From an uncultured Collinsella sp. (GTDB lineage: Bacteria; Actinomycetota; Coriobacteriia; Coriobacteriales; Coriobacteriaceae): a stretch of 64,000 bases of DNA. How positions within the stretch are numbered: the stretch's first letter is position 1; each line of letters opens with the position of its first letter. Below are positions 1 through 7,913 of the stretch, one piece after another. Position numbers and translations under genes: made by a program. The notes under the pieces are model-generated. The model ran no database searches, was not told the origin of the DNA, and worked only from the letters and a program-made list of their open reading frames with translations. The stretch covers positions 62,001-126,000 of the forward strand of contig CABUPH010000001.1 of the NCBI GenBank assembly GCA_902493375.1, in the 5' to 3' direction.

Positions 1-2
1 CA

Positions 3-332
3 TGCGTCGGCTTGGTCGCCACGCGTCTGATGGGAGCAAACACGAACGCCGATACGGCCACGGTCGTTATCCGCGATGGAGAGCAAAACGTCTACGAGCT
101 TCCTCTGAACCAGAACACGACCAAGACCGTTACGACCGACTTGGGAACCAACCTCATCGAAATCAAAGACGGACGCGTGCACGTCGAGGAGGCAGACTGT
201 CCCAACCAGGATTGCGTGCACCAGGGCTGGGTTGACGCTGCCGGGGAGCAAATTGTCTGCCTTCCGCACAAGCTTACCGTCGATATCGTCGACGAGAGCG
301 CCAAGGCCACCTACGACGTAGTGGGGCGCTAA
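3..332 (+). CDS. NusG domain II-containing protein, 5' end cut by the window edge
   Basis: The frame is open back to the window edge, so the true start lies upstream; the first visible residues (CVGLVATRLMG) look like the end of an N-terminal membrane segment. The body is a small beta-rich domain of the NusG_II (DUF1312) type, with the paired cysteines of DCPNQDC and a later cysteine in IVCLPHK. Such proteins are extracytoplasmic and are often found beside Gx-type transporter genes. It ends 3 bases before the next gene, so the two are probably cotranscribed. A TTG at position 12 could be read as a start but would leave the leader unexplained. Function is unknown. Confidence 0.7.
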   Translation, partial: CVGLVATRLMGANTNADTATVVIRDGEQNVYELPLNQNTTKTVTTDLGTNLIEIKDGRVHVEEADCPNQDCVHQGWVDAAGEQIVCLPHKLTVDIVDESAKATYDVVGR

Positions 333-335
333 TCC

Positions 336-1493
336 GTGGAGATGGTCGATATCGAGCACGCTCGCCGCCTGGCGCGCGTTTCGCTGTTGTGCGCCTGCGC
401 ATTGGTACTGTCCTATCTGGAGACCATGATTCCGCTGCCCATCGCGGTACCTGGCATTAAACTGGGCCTTGCCAACGTGGCCGTAGTCGTCGCGCTCTAT
501 TCACTCGATGTTAAAAGCGCCGCCGCCGTTGCGCTCGTCAAGGTCTTTGCATCGGGCTTTTTGTTTGGCTCGCCCATGATGCTCGCCTATAGCCTGGGCG
601 GCACGGCCCTCGCCTTTATCGGCATGGTCGCCCTTGCTGCCGTGCCGGGTGTTGGCTTGGTGCCCGTGAGTATGCTTGCCGCCGTGCTGCACAATGTAGG
701 CCAGCTAGGCGTTGCCGCCATGGCGCTGCAGACCCCGGCAGTCTTTATCAATCTGGGTGTTCTGGGCGTTGCCGCCTGCGTCACCGGTGGCATTACGGGC
801 GCGGTGGCAGAAGGCGCGCTCGCCGGTATTGAGCAAACCGATGACACACGCCCCTCCGTCGATTGCGCTGCACTTGCCGCCAATATCATGGCAGGAGAGC
901 GCATCGCCTTTGTCGGCGCCAACGGCAGCGGCAAAAGCACCTGTGCACTCGAGCTTGCGGGGCTGCTCAAAGACGTGAACGGGCACGCTATGCGCGCGCA
1001 GGGCACCGTAGGCCTTGCTTTTCAGGATCCCGATAACCAGATCGTCGCTCCGATCGTGCGAGATGACATCGCCTTTGGACTCGAAAACCGCGGTGTCCCC
1101 CGCGACGAAATGCGTTCAGAAGTCTTGCAGGCACTCAGCGAGCTTGGCATCGTCGAGCTTGAGCGTCGCGATGTCGCCACGCTCTCGGGCGGCCAAAAAC
1201 AACGCGTGGCGACATCTGGATTGGTTGCGCTCACCCCTTCGCTCATGATTTTTGACGAGACGACCTCCATGCTCGACGAGACCGCCCGCGAGGCCGTCAA
1301 TGATCTCATCGACCATCTTTGCCAACGCGATGTTGCCGTGATCCAGGTCACGCAGCTGCTCGACGAGGTTGCCCGCGCCGACCGCGTCGCCGTCTTCGAG
1401 GCGGGCGCCATCGCATACCTGGGTGCCGTGCAAGATCTTGCCGACCAGCGCGATCTGCTCATTCGATGCGGCCTGGAGGAACTGTGTCGTTAA
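336..1493 (+). CDS. Fused ECF transporter protein: Gx/HepI-like S component + ATPase
   Basis: Residues ~10-165 form five to six hydrophobic segments of the Gx transporter (heptaprenyl diphosphate synthase component I-like) family, which resembles ECF S components. Residues ~175-385 are an EcfA-type ATPase with Walker A GANGSGKST (194-202), signature LSGGQKQR (~283-290) and Walker B ending in D307-E308. The switch histidine expected after the last beta strand is replaced by Gln340 (VIQVTQLLDEV). The start is GTG, 3 bases after the upstream stop; an in-frame ATG follows at 342. The 3' end overlaps the next gene by 10 bases. With that gene it would make a complete uptake transporter in the cytoplasmic membrane. 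The substrate cannot be told from sequence. Confidence 0.8.
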   Translation: MEMVDIEHARRLARVSLLCACALVLSYLETMIPLPIAVPGIKLGLANVAVVVALYSLDVKSAAAVALVKVFASGFLFGSPMMLAYSLGGTALAFIGMVALAAVPGVGLVPVSMLAAVLHNVGQLGVAAMALQTPAVFINLGVLGVAACVTGGITGAVAEGALAGIEQTDDTRPSVDCAALAANIMAGERIAFVGANGSGKSTCALELAGLLKDVNGHAMRAQGTVGLAFQDPDNQIVAPIVRDDIAFGLENRGVPRDEMRSEVLQALSELGIVELERRDVATLSGGQKQRVATSGLVALTPSLMIFDETTSMLDETAREAVNDLIDHLCQRDVAVIQVTQLLDEVARADRVAVFEAGAIAYLGAVQDLADQRDLLIRCGLEELCR

Positions 1494-3022
1494 CCTGCTC
1501 AAACATAACCGTCCGCCATCCCGAAGCAGACACCTGTACCCTATCTCATGTTTCGCTGGAAATTAGGCCCGGCAGCGTGATCGGTATCGTGGGCGCCTCT
1601 GGCTCCGGCAAGTCGACGCTGCTGCGCGTCCTTGCCGGAGCGCTTGCCGTGCAGGCGGGGTCTGTCGTGGCGGACGGCACCGCGCTTGGCACACACCCCA
1701 CGACGGATGACCTTCGCACGCACCGCAAAACCGTGGCACTGGTGCAGCAACGCCCCGAACAGCAGTTTTTTGCCGCCACGGTCTTTGACGAGGTGGCATT
1801 TGGCCCTCGCAATCTTGGACTGGACGAAGCCGAGGTCAAGCGGCGCGTTGGCACATCGCTCGCCAGCGTCGGGCTTGATCTCGCCGCTATCGGCGATACA
1901 AGTCCCTTCGCCCATTCCGGCGGAGAGCAGCGCCGTATCGCCGTTGCCGATATGCTCGCGCTCGAGACACCTTATTTGCTGCTCGACGAGCCAACCGCAG
2001 GACTCGACCCCCATGCCCACCAGATGCTACTTGAGTGTTTGACCCAACTCGCACGCCACGGCCGCGGCATTGTTATCGCCACGCACGATCCGCGTGTGCT
2101 GAGCATCTGCGACAAGGCCTTTCGACTGCAGGACGGCTTGTTGCTGCCGCAACGTTCAGGGGGCGTCCAAACGGCACCCGTTGGCGCGGCGGCCACGCAT
2201 CCCGCGGAAACCGGACATACCCCGTTGGCGTCCAAGGCGGTCTCGTTTGGCATCTTTCGTCCGGGGTCAAGCCTCGTTCACCTGCTGCACCCCGCCACCA
2301 AGCTTGTATTCTGTTTGCTCTTTATGATTGCCGGCTTTATCGCCCAGCAGCCCGGCGCCCTTGCCGCCGTCGCGCTCACCGCCCTTGCCTCACTCGTCGC
2401 AAGCGACAGCTCGGTGCGCCAGGCGCTTCGTGCCCTCAAGCCATTTCGCTGGCTTATGGGGTTTGTCCTGGTCTTCAACGCACTCTTCACCGCATCGGGA
2501 GCTTTGCTGCTACAGGTGGGTCCTTTGCAGATCACCTCGGGGGGCCTGCTCTTTGGCGTGCTCTGCGTGCTGCGCTTTGCCCTCATTATGCTGGGGACAT
2601 CGACACTCATGGCGACTACCTCCCCCACTGCACTCGCCGATGGCGCCGCGGCGCTTCTGAGGCCCCTCGCTCGCCTGGACCTGCGCACCGACGATGCCAC
2701 CATCGCTATCCAGCTCACACTTCGTTTTGTCCCCGTGCTTATCGAAGAGTTCAATCGTATCAAGACCGCTCAGGAAGCGCGCTTGGCGCGCTTTGACAGT
2801 CCCTCGCCCCTGCAGCGTGCACGTGCTTTTATCCCCGTCATCACGCCCTTGTTTAGCAGCGCGCTGCGGCGCTCTGACACGCTCGCACTCGCCATGGTCA
2901 ACCGCGAATACGGAGCGCACCCGGCTGTCAGCAGAACCTGCCTGCGCAGCTATCGCTTTGACCGGTCGGACCTTGCTGTTCTGGCACTCGGATGCTGCAT
3001 CGTTGCGATCGCGTTGCTCTAG
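1484..3022 (+). CDS. Fused ECF transporter protein: ATPase + EcfT transmembrane component
   Basis: The frame is open further upstream, but the GTG at 1484, overlapping the preceding stop, gives an N-terminus matching EcfA proteins (VSLTCSNITVRHPE). Residues 1-~240 are an ABC ATPase: Walker A GASGSGKST (37-45), a signature with His instead of Leu (HSGGEQRR, 144-151), Walker B D168-E169 in DEPTAGLDP, and an intact switch His in VIATHDP. Residues ~265-513 hold the hydrophobic segments and coupling helices of EcfT (CbiQ family). It is translationally coupled to the S-ATPase fusion. The two proteins together supply one S, two A and one T domain. Confidence 0.85.
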   Translation: MSLTCSNITVRHPEADTCTLSHVSLEIRPGSVIGIVGASGSGKSTLLRVLAGALAVQAGSVVADGTALGTHPTTDDLRTHRKTVALVQQRPEQQFFAATVFDEVAFGPRNLGLDEAEVKRRVGTSLASVGLDLAAIGDTSPFAHSGGEQRRIAVADMLALETPYLLLDEPTAGLDPHAHQMLLECLTQLARHGRGIVIATHDPRVLSICDKAFRLQDGLLLPQRSGGVQTAPVGAAATHPAETGHTPLASKAVSFGIFRPGSSLVHLLHPATKLVFCLLFMIAGFIAQQPGALAAVALTALASLVASDSSVRQALRALKPFRWLMGFVLVFNALFTASGALLLQVGPLQITSGGLLFGVLCVLRFALIMLGTSTLMATTSPTALADGAAALLRPLARLDLRTDDATIAIQLTLRFVPVLIEEFNRIKTAQEARLARFDSPSPLQRARAFIPVITPLFSSALRRSDTLALAMVNREYGAHPAVSRTCLRSYRFDRSDLAVLALGCCIVAIALL

Positions 3023-3115
3023 GGCTCGGCATGCCATGCCACTCGCCGGAATGCGGCATGTGACCTGCATGTCGTTTGCGATAATGTCTATAGCATCGAT
3101 TTGAGAGGAGTCCTC

Positions 3116-4201
3116 ATGAAGCCACGTAACATTGCCATCGCCTGCGGTGTCGCGGGTGTCGCCGTCGGCCTTGCCGCTGCCGCCGGCATCGTTTACCGCA
3201 AGCAAATCAAGTCCGCCGCGTCGCTCAAACGCTTGACTGGCTACGCAGACGGCTATGACCTGTACGCAATCGACATCGCCTACGACTACGACCTTGACCG
3301 CATCATTGCAGCTGATGTGCGCGACGACCAGGCCTACATCGATGCCGTGGTGGCACAGGTACTGCCCGGTGTGCCGGCGCATGTTCAGGCACCCCAGTTT
3401 GCCTGCAGCGCCTTTGTCGCCGTGGATGCCGAAGGCCGCGTGCGCACCGGTCGCAATTACGACTTTAAGGACGACACCTCGGCGCTGCTGGTGCGCAATC
3501 ACCCACGCGGCGGCTATGCCTCCATCGGGTTTGCCGCCCTTAACAACCTGAACGATAACTCTCCGCTTGACTCCGTCGCCGGACGCGCCGCCGCACTCAT
3601 GGGCCCGTTCGCCCAGCTCGATGGCGTTAACGAATGTGGTGTGTCCATTGCTGTGCTCACCCTGGATTCCAAGCCTTGTGACCAGGACACGCAACGCCCC
3701 GTCATCAATACCTCGCTCGCCATCCGTCTGGTGCTCGACCGCGCGGCTACCACGCAGGAGGCCGTCGATCTGCTTTCCGCCTACGATATGCACGCCATGG
3801 CCGGGCGCGATTACCACTTCTTTATCAACGATGCTACCGGTGACGCACGCGTGGTGGAATGGGACCCACACGACCCCGACCGCACTTTTAAGGCGACCCC
3901 CGTGCGCCAGGTTACGAACTTCTACGCCTGCTATGGCGACGAAGTGCTGCCCAACCAAAAGAATGGCGAGCTGGGCCATGGTAAAGAGCGCGCCGTCGCA
4001 ATCGCCGATGTCCTTGACGCCCACGCCGGCGCCCAAGACGAGACAGTCGCTTGGAAGGCCCTACGCGCTGCGGCGCAAGAGCCCAATCCGGAAGACATCA
4101 CCAGCAATACGCAATGGTCGGTCGTCTTTGACAATACCGAACCCGCCGCCGCTATTACGCTGCGCCGCCACTGGGGCGACGTCGACGCCTTCGCACTGTA
4201 A
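3116..4201 (+). CDS. Linear amide C-N hydrolase (Ntn/choloylglycine hydrolase-like), membrane-anchored
   Basis: The ATG at 3116 has a good ribosome site (GAGAGGAG, 3103-3110). Residues ~6-28 are a hydrophobic anchor or uncleaved signal. The likely nucleophile is Cys97 in ACSAF, followed by the family motif GRNYDF, then MGPFAQLDGVNECG and NTSLAIRLVL. These are typical of Ntn hydrolases of the penicillin acylase, bile salt hydrolase and carcinine hydrolase group. The Cys is far from the N-terminus, so maturation by cleavage before Cys97 would be needed, as in family C45-type enzymes. The substrate is unknown. It could act on N-acyl amides or conjugated bile acids outside the membrane, but bile-salt residues cannot be assigned here. 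Confidence 0.7.
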   Translation: MKPRNIAIACGVAGVAVGLAAAAGIVYRKQIKSAASLKRLTGYADGYDLYAIDIAYDYDLDRIIAADVRDDQAYIDAVVAQVLPGVPAHVQAPQFACSAFVAVDAEGRVRTGRNYDFKDDTSALLVRNHPRGGYASIGFAALNNLNDNSPLDSVAGRAAALMGPFAQLDGVNECGVSIAVLTLDSKPCDQDTQRPVINTSLAIRLVLDRAATTQEAVDLLSAYDMHAMAGRDYHFFINDATGDARVVEWDPHDPDRTFKATPVRQVTNFYACYGDEVLPNQKNGELGHGKERAVAIADVLDAHAGAQDETVAWKALRAAAQEPNPEDITSNTQWSVVFDNTEPAAAITLRRHWGDVDAFAL

Positions 4202-4270
4202 GGAGCCAGGCCCGTCGACCTTACGCTCGCCTGACGTTGCTTACATTTCTATACGCTTGAGCTAACACGT

Positions 4271-4303
4271 TTTACCCCCGTATCAACAGTGTGCGGGGGT
4301 AAA
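4271..4303 (+). terminator. Hairpin between amide hydrolase and phosphofructokinase genes
   Basis: Perfect 10-bp arms TTTACCCCCG and CGGGGGTAAA with a 13-base loop, 70 bases after the amide hydrolase stop and 38 before the pfk start. No U-run follows, so termination is likely but not certain. Confidence 0.4.
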
Positions 4304-4341
4304 CTTATGCGCATGTTATAACTTGCCCGGAAGGATTCATC

Positions 4342-5421
4342 ATGCTTAGGATCGGTCTTCTTACTAGTGGCGGCGACTGCCAGGCGCTCAACGCCACTAT
4401 GCGCGGCATCGTCAAAACACTTATGACCAATAGCGAAGAACCTATCGAGATCTATGGTTTTGAGGACGGCTACCAGGGCCTTATCTACAGCAGGTTCCGC
4501 GTCATGACGCCCGCCGATTTTAGCGGCATCCTTACCCGTGGCGGCACCATCCTGGGCACGAGCCGCACGCCGTTCAAGCGCCTGGATATTCCCGAGGCCG
4601 ATGGTGTCGAGAAGGTGCCGGCGATGGTCCACACCTATCATAAGCTGCAGCTCGACTGCCTGTTTATGCTGGGCGGCAACGGCTCCACCAAGACCGCCAA
4701 CCGTCTGCGCGAAGAGGGCCTCAACGTTATCGCCCTGCCCAAGACCATCGATAACGACACCTGGGGCACCGAGCTGACGTTTGGCTTTACGAGCGCCATC
4801 GACGTCGCCACCAAGTGCATCGACGACATCCACACCACCGCTTCGAGCCACGGCCGCGTGTTCGTTATCGAGATCATGGGCCACAAGGTTGGCTGGATCC
4901 CGCTGTATGCCGGCGTCGCGGGCGGCGCGGATGTCATCTTGATCCCCGAAATCCCCTACGACATGGATAACGTCATCAAGACCATCGAGCATCGCATGGA
5001 GACCGGCAGCCGCTTTACCATCGTGGCCGTCGCCGAGGGCGCTATCTCCAAGGAGGACGCGGCGCTGTCCAAGAAGGAGTACAAGAAGAAGCTCGCCGAG
5101 CGCACGAGCCCCTCGATTGTCTACGACATCGCCAAGGAGATCGAGGCCAAGACCGGTCGCGAGACCCGCGTCGCCATCCCCGGTCACACGCAGCGCGGCG
5201 GCCAGCCCGACGCTCAGGACCGCATCTTTGCGACCCAGTGCGGTGTCGAGGCGGCACTGGGGTGCCTGCGCGGCGAGTTTGGCTACATGATTGCCCTGCG
5301 TGACGGTAAGATGTGCCACATGCCGCTCGAGAAGGTCGCCGGCAAGCTCAAATATGTCGACCCCCAGAGCGATCTGGTGCGCGAGGCCAAGGCGTTGGGC
5401 ATCAGCTTCGGCGACGAATAG
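4342..5421 (+). CDS. 6-phosphofructokinase (ATP/PPi-PFK family, group III-like)
   Basis: Phosphorylates fructose 6-phosphate at C1, the committed step of glycolysis. The protein has 359 residues. Visible motifs are TSGGDC near the N-terminus, LGGNGS, PKTIDND with the catalytic Asp, IEIMGHKVGW, AEGAI and IPGHTQRGG. In the E. coli numbering system position 104 is Gly here, which favours ATP, while the later Lys in PKTIDND is the residue typical of PPi-dependent and group III enzymes, so cofactor use cannot be decided. GGNGS replaces the usual GGDGS. The ribosome site GGAAGGA precedes the ATG. The stop codon lies inside the outermost arm of the palindrome that follows. Confidence 0.9.
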   Translation: MLRIGLLTSGGDCQALNATMRGIVKTLMTNSEEPIEIYGFEDGYQGLIYSRFRVMTPADFSGILTRGGTILGTSRTPFKRLDIPEADGVEKVPAMVHTYHKLQLDCLFMLGGNGSTKTANRLREEGLNVIALPKTIDNDTWGTELTFGFTSAIDVATKCIDDIHTTASSHGRVFVIEIMGHKVGWIPLYAGVAGGADVILIPEIPYDMDNVIKTIEHRMETGSRFTIVAVAEGAISKEDAALSKKEYKKKLAERTSPSIVYDIAKEIEAKTGRETRVAIPGHTQRGGQPDAQDRIFATQCGVEAALGCLRGEFGYMIALRDGKMCHMPLEKVAGKLKYVDPQSDLVREAKALGISFGDE

Positions 5422-5592
5422 CCTCGGCTGGAACTGCTCTCATCGGAGGCCCCAGGGCTTACCTCCCAAATCGTCCTCGGACATGTCAGGACCCCGCTGC
5501 GCGCTTCGCGCGGCGGGGTCCTTCCGTCCTGCGGAAAGATTTGGGAGGTAAGCCCTGGGGCCTCCTGCGGTAACTAGGGAGGCCGAGGCTAT
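5418..5592. repeat. Family A palindrome, copy A1
   Basis: A perfect 28-bp inverted repeat (5445-5472 and 5538-5565) encloses the conserved internal motifs CGTCCTCG (left) and CTGCGGAA (right), a GGAC/GTCC step and an inner GC-rich hairpin ending in GCGCTTCGCGC. An outermost 11-bp pair (ATAGCCTCGGC / GCCGAGGCTAT) includes the pfk stop codon. In the direction of pfk transcription the order is arm, CGTCCTCG, inner stem, CTGCGGA, arm, as in the other four copies. Confidence 0.85.
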
Positions 5593-5602
5593 TTGTCTTC
5601 TT

Positions 5603-5927
5603 GCTGCGGGTGCTTGGGGTAGGATGCGGCGTGCATTTTTGGGAGTTTTCAGCAACCGAGGATGCCTGCATACTGGATTTTGGGCGAAAGGCAGGCACTA
5701 TGGGCCGCATTCTGTAAAAAATGACCAGCTCTTGAGGCACTGGGAGTTCAGAATCAAGGCATTCGACGCGGTTTTGCACGCCCGTTCCCGCACCCGCGGG
5801 CTCCGGGATGCTGAAAACTCAGGAATTTGCACGCCGCCCCCTGGGGTACCCGTGGGCAAAAAGCAACCGTCCCGCCGAAATATGCATTTTGCGGTGCGGT
5901 TTATGCAGTACAGCGGCTGTGGATGCG
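5603..5927 (+). repeat. Family B ~325 bp non-coding repeat, copy B1
   Basis: Matches 7914-8237 along its length, with about 36 substitutions and almost no indels. It contains a long imperfect stem: GCGGCGTGCA (5626-5635) with TGCACGCCGC (5828-5837), and GAGTTTTCAGC (5643-5653) with GCTGAAAACTC (5810-5820). A GC hairpin near the right end (around AACCGTCCCGCC) is degenerate in this copy. It ends 8 bases past the stop of the minus-strand gene at 5936, so it would form that gene's 3' region. Confidence 0.8.
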
Positions 5928-5935
5928 CATGTCGC

Positions 5936-6265
5936 TCAGCGTTCTTGCCGGCCGATGCAACGTCGTGCGTAGCCCTTAATGTCTTCGGTGAAACCGTCAA
6001 GGTCGTCGAGCGTGATCACGTTATCGGAAAGCAAGTTAGCAATCTCATAATGCATGGTGCTGCGGCGAATATCGTTTGCTAGCACTCCCGAGGACAGCTT
6101 GTCCCTATTGATGCGCTCTTCTAGCGCCCAAAATCTACTAGACGCTTCGCTGCCGCCGTTTAGCATCTCGATGTATTGGCCGATGAGCATTTCCATATAG
6201 CTTTCTTGCCATTTTGGGAGCAGCTCCTTAAACAGCTTCCAGTCGCTTTCAGTTACCTCGCCCAT
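5936..6265 (-). CDS. Conserved small hypothetical protein (109 aa)
   Basis: I chose the ATG at 6265 because CGGAGG sits just upstream; a TTG 18 bases earlier would add six residues. The protein is soluble, mostly helical and acidic, with a Trp near the N-terminus (KLLPKWQESYM-like), a central FWALEERI and a C-terminal CIGRQER. It resembles small uncharacterised helical proteins of gut Firmicutes and Actinobacteria, but I cannot name a family with confidence. No operon partner is adjacent: the upstream neighbour is over 400 bases away and the downstream side is repeat DNA. Function unknown. Confidence 0.6.
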   Translation of the reverse strand: MGEVTESDWKLFKELLPKWQESYMEMLIGQYIEMLNGGSEASSRFWALEERINRDKLSSGVLANDIRRSTMHYEIANLLSDNVITLDDLDGFTEDIKGYARRCIGRQER

Positions 6266-6402
6266 ATTGCCTCCGTTCGCCAAACAGACTTAGCCATTCG
6301 ATTTTTATTCTATTTGGTATTTTCGCTCGCAGCCGTGGATGAGGGGACCATCGGTCTTCGAGTTCGAGCTTGAATGAACCGTTTGCTACAAAATGCGCCT
6401 TA

Positions 6403-6526
6403 TTACTACGATGATTCGAATGCCTTCGACCGTGCCGAAAAGGGTGAAAGTAAAACCGCAGGTAGAAAGCTTGCCGATTTTTGAAAAAGATGGGTGTGGT
6501 CGGCCTCATCGAGTTCATCGTAGTAA
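6403..6526. repeat. Imperfect palindrome with 12-bp arms
   Basis: TTACTACGATGA (6403-6414) is the reverse complement of TCATCGTAGTAA (6515-6526). A nested pair, CGACC with GGTCG, lies inside. It sits in the 448-base gap (6266-6713), which otherwise holds only the 6598-6663 palindrome and no convincing gene. Confidence 0.6.
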
Positions 6527-6597
6527 ATCGGCCTTTTTCTTGGCATGCAGTGAGTTAAATACCAGTTCCCATGCTGGAATTGCCCGCCCCATTCGTG

Positions 6598-6663
6598 AGT
6601 TGCGGTGAAATAGGGACTGTTAGACGCTCCAAGGTCCTCAACAGTCCGTATTTCACCGCAACT
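6598..6663. repeat. Family C palindrome, copy C1
   Basis: 24-base arms with one mismatch: the left arm starts AGTTGCGGTGAAATA and the right arm ends TATTTCACCGCAACT, around an 18-base loop. The outer part matches copy C2 (7820-7884) except for an A to G change paired with a T to C change on the other arm. It lies 50 bases beyond the XRE gene stop. Confidence 0.75.
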
Positions 6664-6713
6664 TGGAAGGGGCGAGCGGCGTTGGCCAAGCATTGCTGAC
6701 GGGTTGGAGCGGC

Positions 6714-7634
6714 TTAGGCTTGTTTGCGGCGTTTCCATTGCTTTCGGCACCAGCGCATGAGTGCTTTTACAACTGGGATGGTGATGAGGATGACCCATGC
6801 GGGATGGGACTGCGCCAAGCAAAGCCACATATAGAGGAACCAGGCAATGGCGGCTGTTGGATAGACGCTACCGATTAGCTTAGATAGATGACGTCGGTCG
6901 ATGAAGTCGCCCATCGCATAGTAGACGGGAATCAAAAAGACCAGAAAGAGCCCCATGCCCCACGTGCCGCAGATGATGCCGAGCGCGAGATAGGCGAGGA
7001 CGACAAGTGCAGGAAAGGGAAACTTGTTCCATGCGCGACCGAGCTTGGTATGGAAATGCTTGCCATGATGGTCGAGCTTGTCGTGTGCCTCTTTCCAGCT
7101 CGAAAAGGTCTCGCCGTCGATGGTAACGGTGCCGTCGGCATTGGTATGTACGCTGTGTCCATCGTCCTCTAGCGTATCGATATGCAATCCGCCCGGCCCG
7201 ACATGGACCTCTTCACCCTTGCGCTCGTTAGCCACATGGATACCATTCCAGCCAACATGGACCTCTTCGCCTTTGTTGGGATCAATAACATGGATACCGC
7301 GTGCGAGAGAAATGTCGACAAGCGGCTTGCCGTCAGAATCCACGTGCTCGGTAGAAGACTCGGCGCCTTCAGACTCGCCTGAATTATTGGCGTCAACGTC
7401 ATCGTCGGCCGAGGTGTCGACATCGCTAGCCGCTTCCCCATATAGCAACTCATCCAGTGACACGCCATACAGCGCGGCGAGCGCAATAAGGTTATCGGTA
7501 TCGGGTGAGGATTCGCTGCGTTCCCATTTGCTGACAGCCTGGCGACTTACGCCAAGCTGAGCAGCAAGCGCCTCTTGGGAAAGACCGGCAGCTTTGCGGC
7601 GATCGACGAGGCGCTGTGCCATCGCAAGATCCAT
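6714..7634 (-). CDS. XRE-family HTH protein with beta-repeat linker and C-terminal membrane domain
   Basis: Residues ~1-60 are a clear helix-turn-helix of the Cro/CI type (AAQLGVSRQAVSKWERSES). A low-complexity Asp/Ser/Glu stretch follows. Next come two copies of a KGEEVHVG..GIHV-type unit, probably a small beta-solenoid or sheet, then an amphipathic basic segment. The C-terminal third has three to four hydrophobic spans ending in a basic tail. The start at 7634 follows AAAGGAAC; an in-frame ATG five codons earlier overlaps that ribosome site. A membrane-anchored DNA-binding regulator is likely. The signal it reads and its targets are unknown. Confidence 0.75.
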   Translation of the reverse strand: MDLAMAQRLVDRRKAAGLSQEALAAQLGVSRQAVSKWERSESSPDTDNLIALAALYGVSLDELLYGEAASDVDTSADDDVDANNSGESEGAESSTEHVDSDGKPLVDISLARGIHVIDPNKGEEVHVGWNGIHVANERKGEEVHVGPGGLHIDTLEDDGHSVHTNADGTVTIDGETFSSWKEAHDKLDHHGKHFHTKLGRAWNKFPFPALVVLAYLALGIICGTWGMGLFLVFLIPVYYAMGDFIDRRHLSKLIGSVYPTAAIAWFLYMWLCLAQSHPAWVILITIPVVKALMRWCRKQWKRRKQA

Positions 7635-7819
7635 GACAGTTCCTTTCATGTGGCGACCGTAATCGAATGAGCCGAGTATGCCGAGAACAACCGGTAGCGA
7701 CCACCATTTCTAGTTAGAATCTGCCCCAACCCTACCGCAACTACGAGTAGCAACCCCTAATGGCCTGCCATTTCATGACAAATGTCAGTACGCACAACAG
7801 CCAAGAACCCTCTCAATAT

Positions 7820-7884
7820 GTTGCGGTGGAATAGTTCCTGTTTGGCATAGCAGAGCCATAAAACAGGAACTATTCCACCGCAAC
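7820..7884. repeat. Family C palindrome, copy C2
   Basis: Perfect 24-bp arms (7820-7843 and 7861-7884) around a 17-base loop. The outer part, TTGCGGTGGAATA, is shared with copy C1 while the inner part of the arms is unrelated to C1 but still self-complementary. Confidence 0.75.
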
Positions 7885-7913
7885 TTACTATTAGGCCACG
7901 CACTCGCAGAGTA

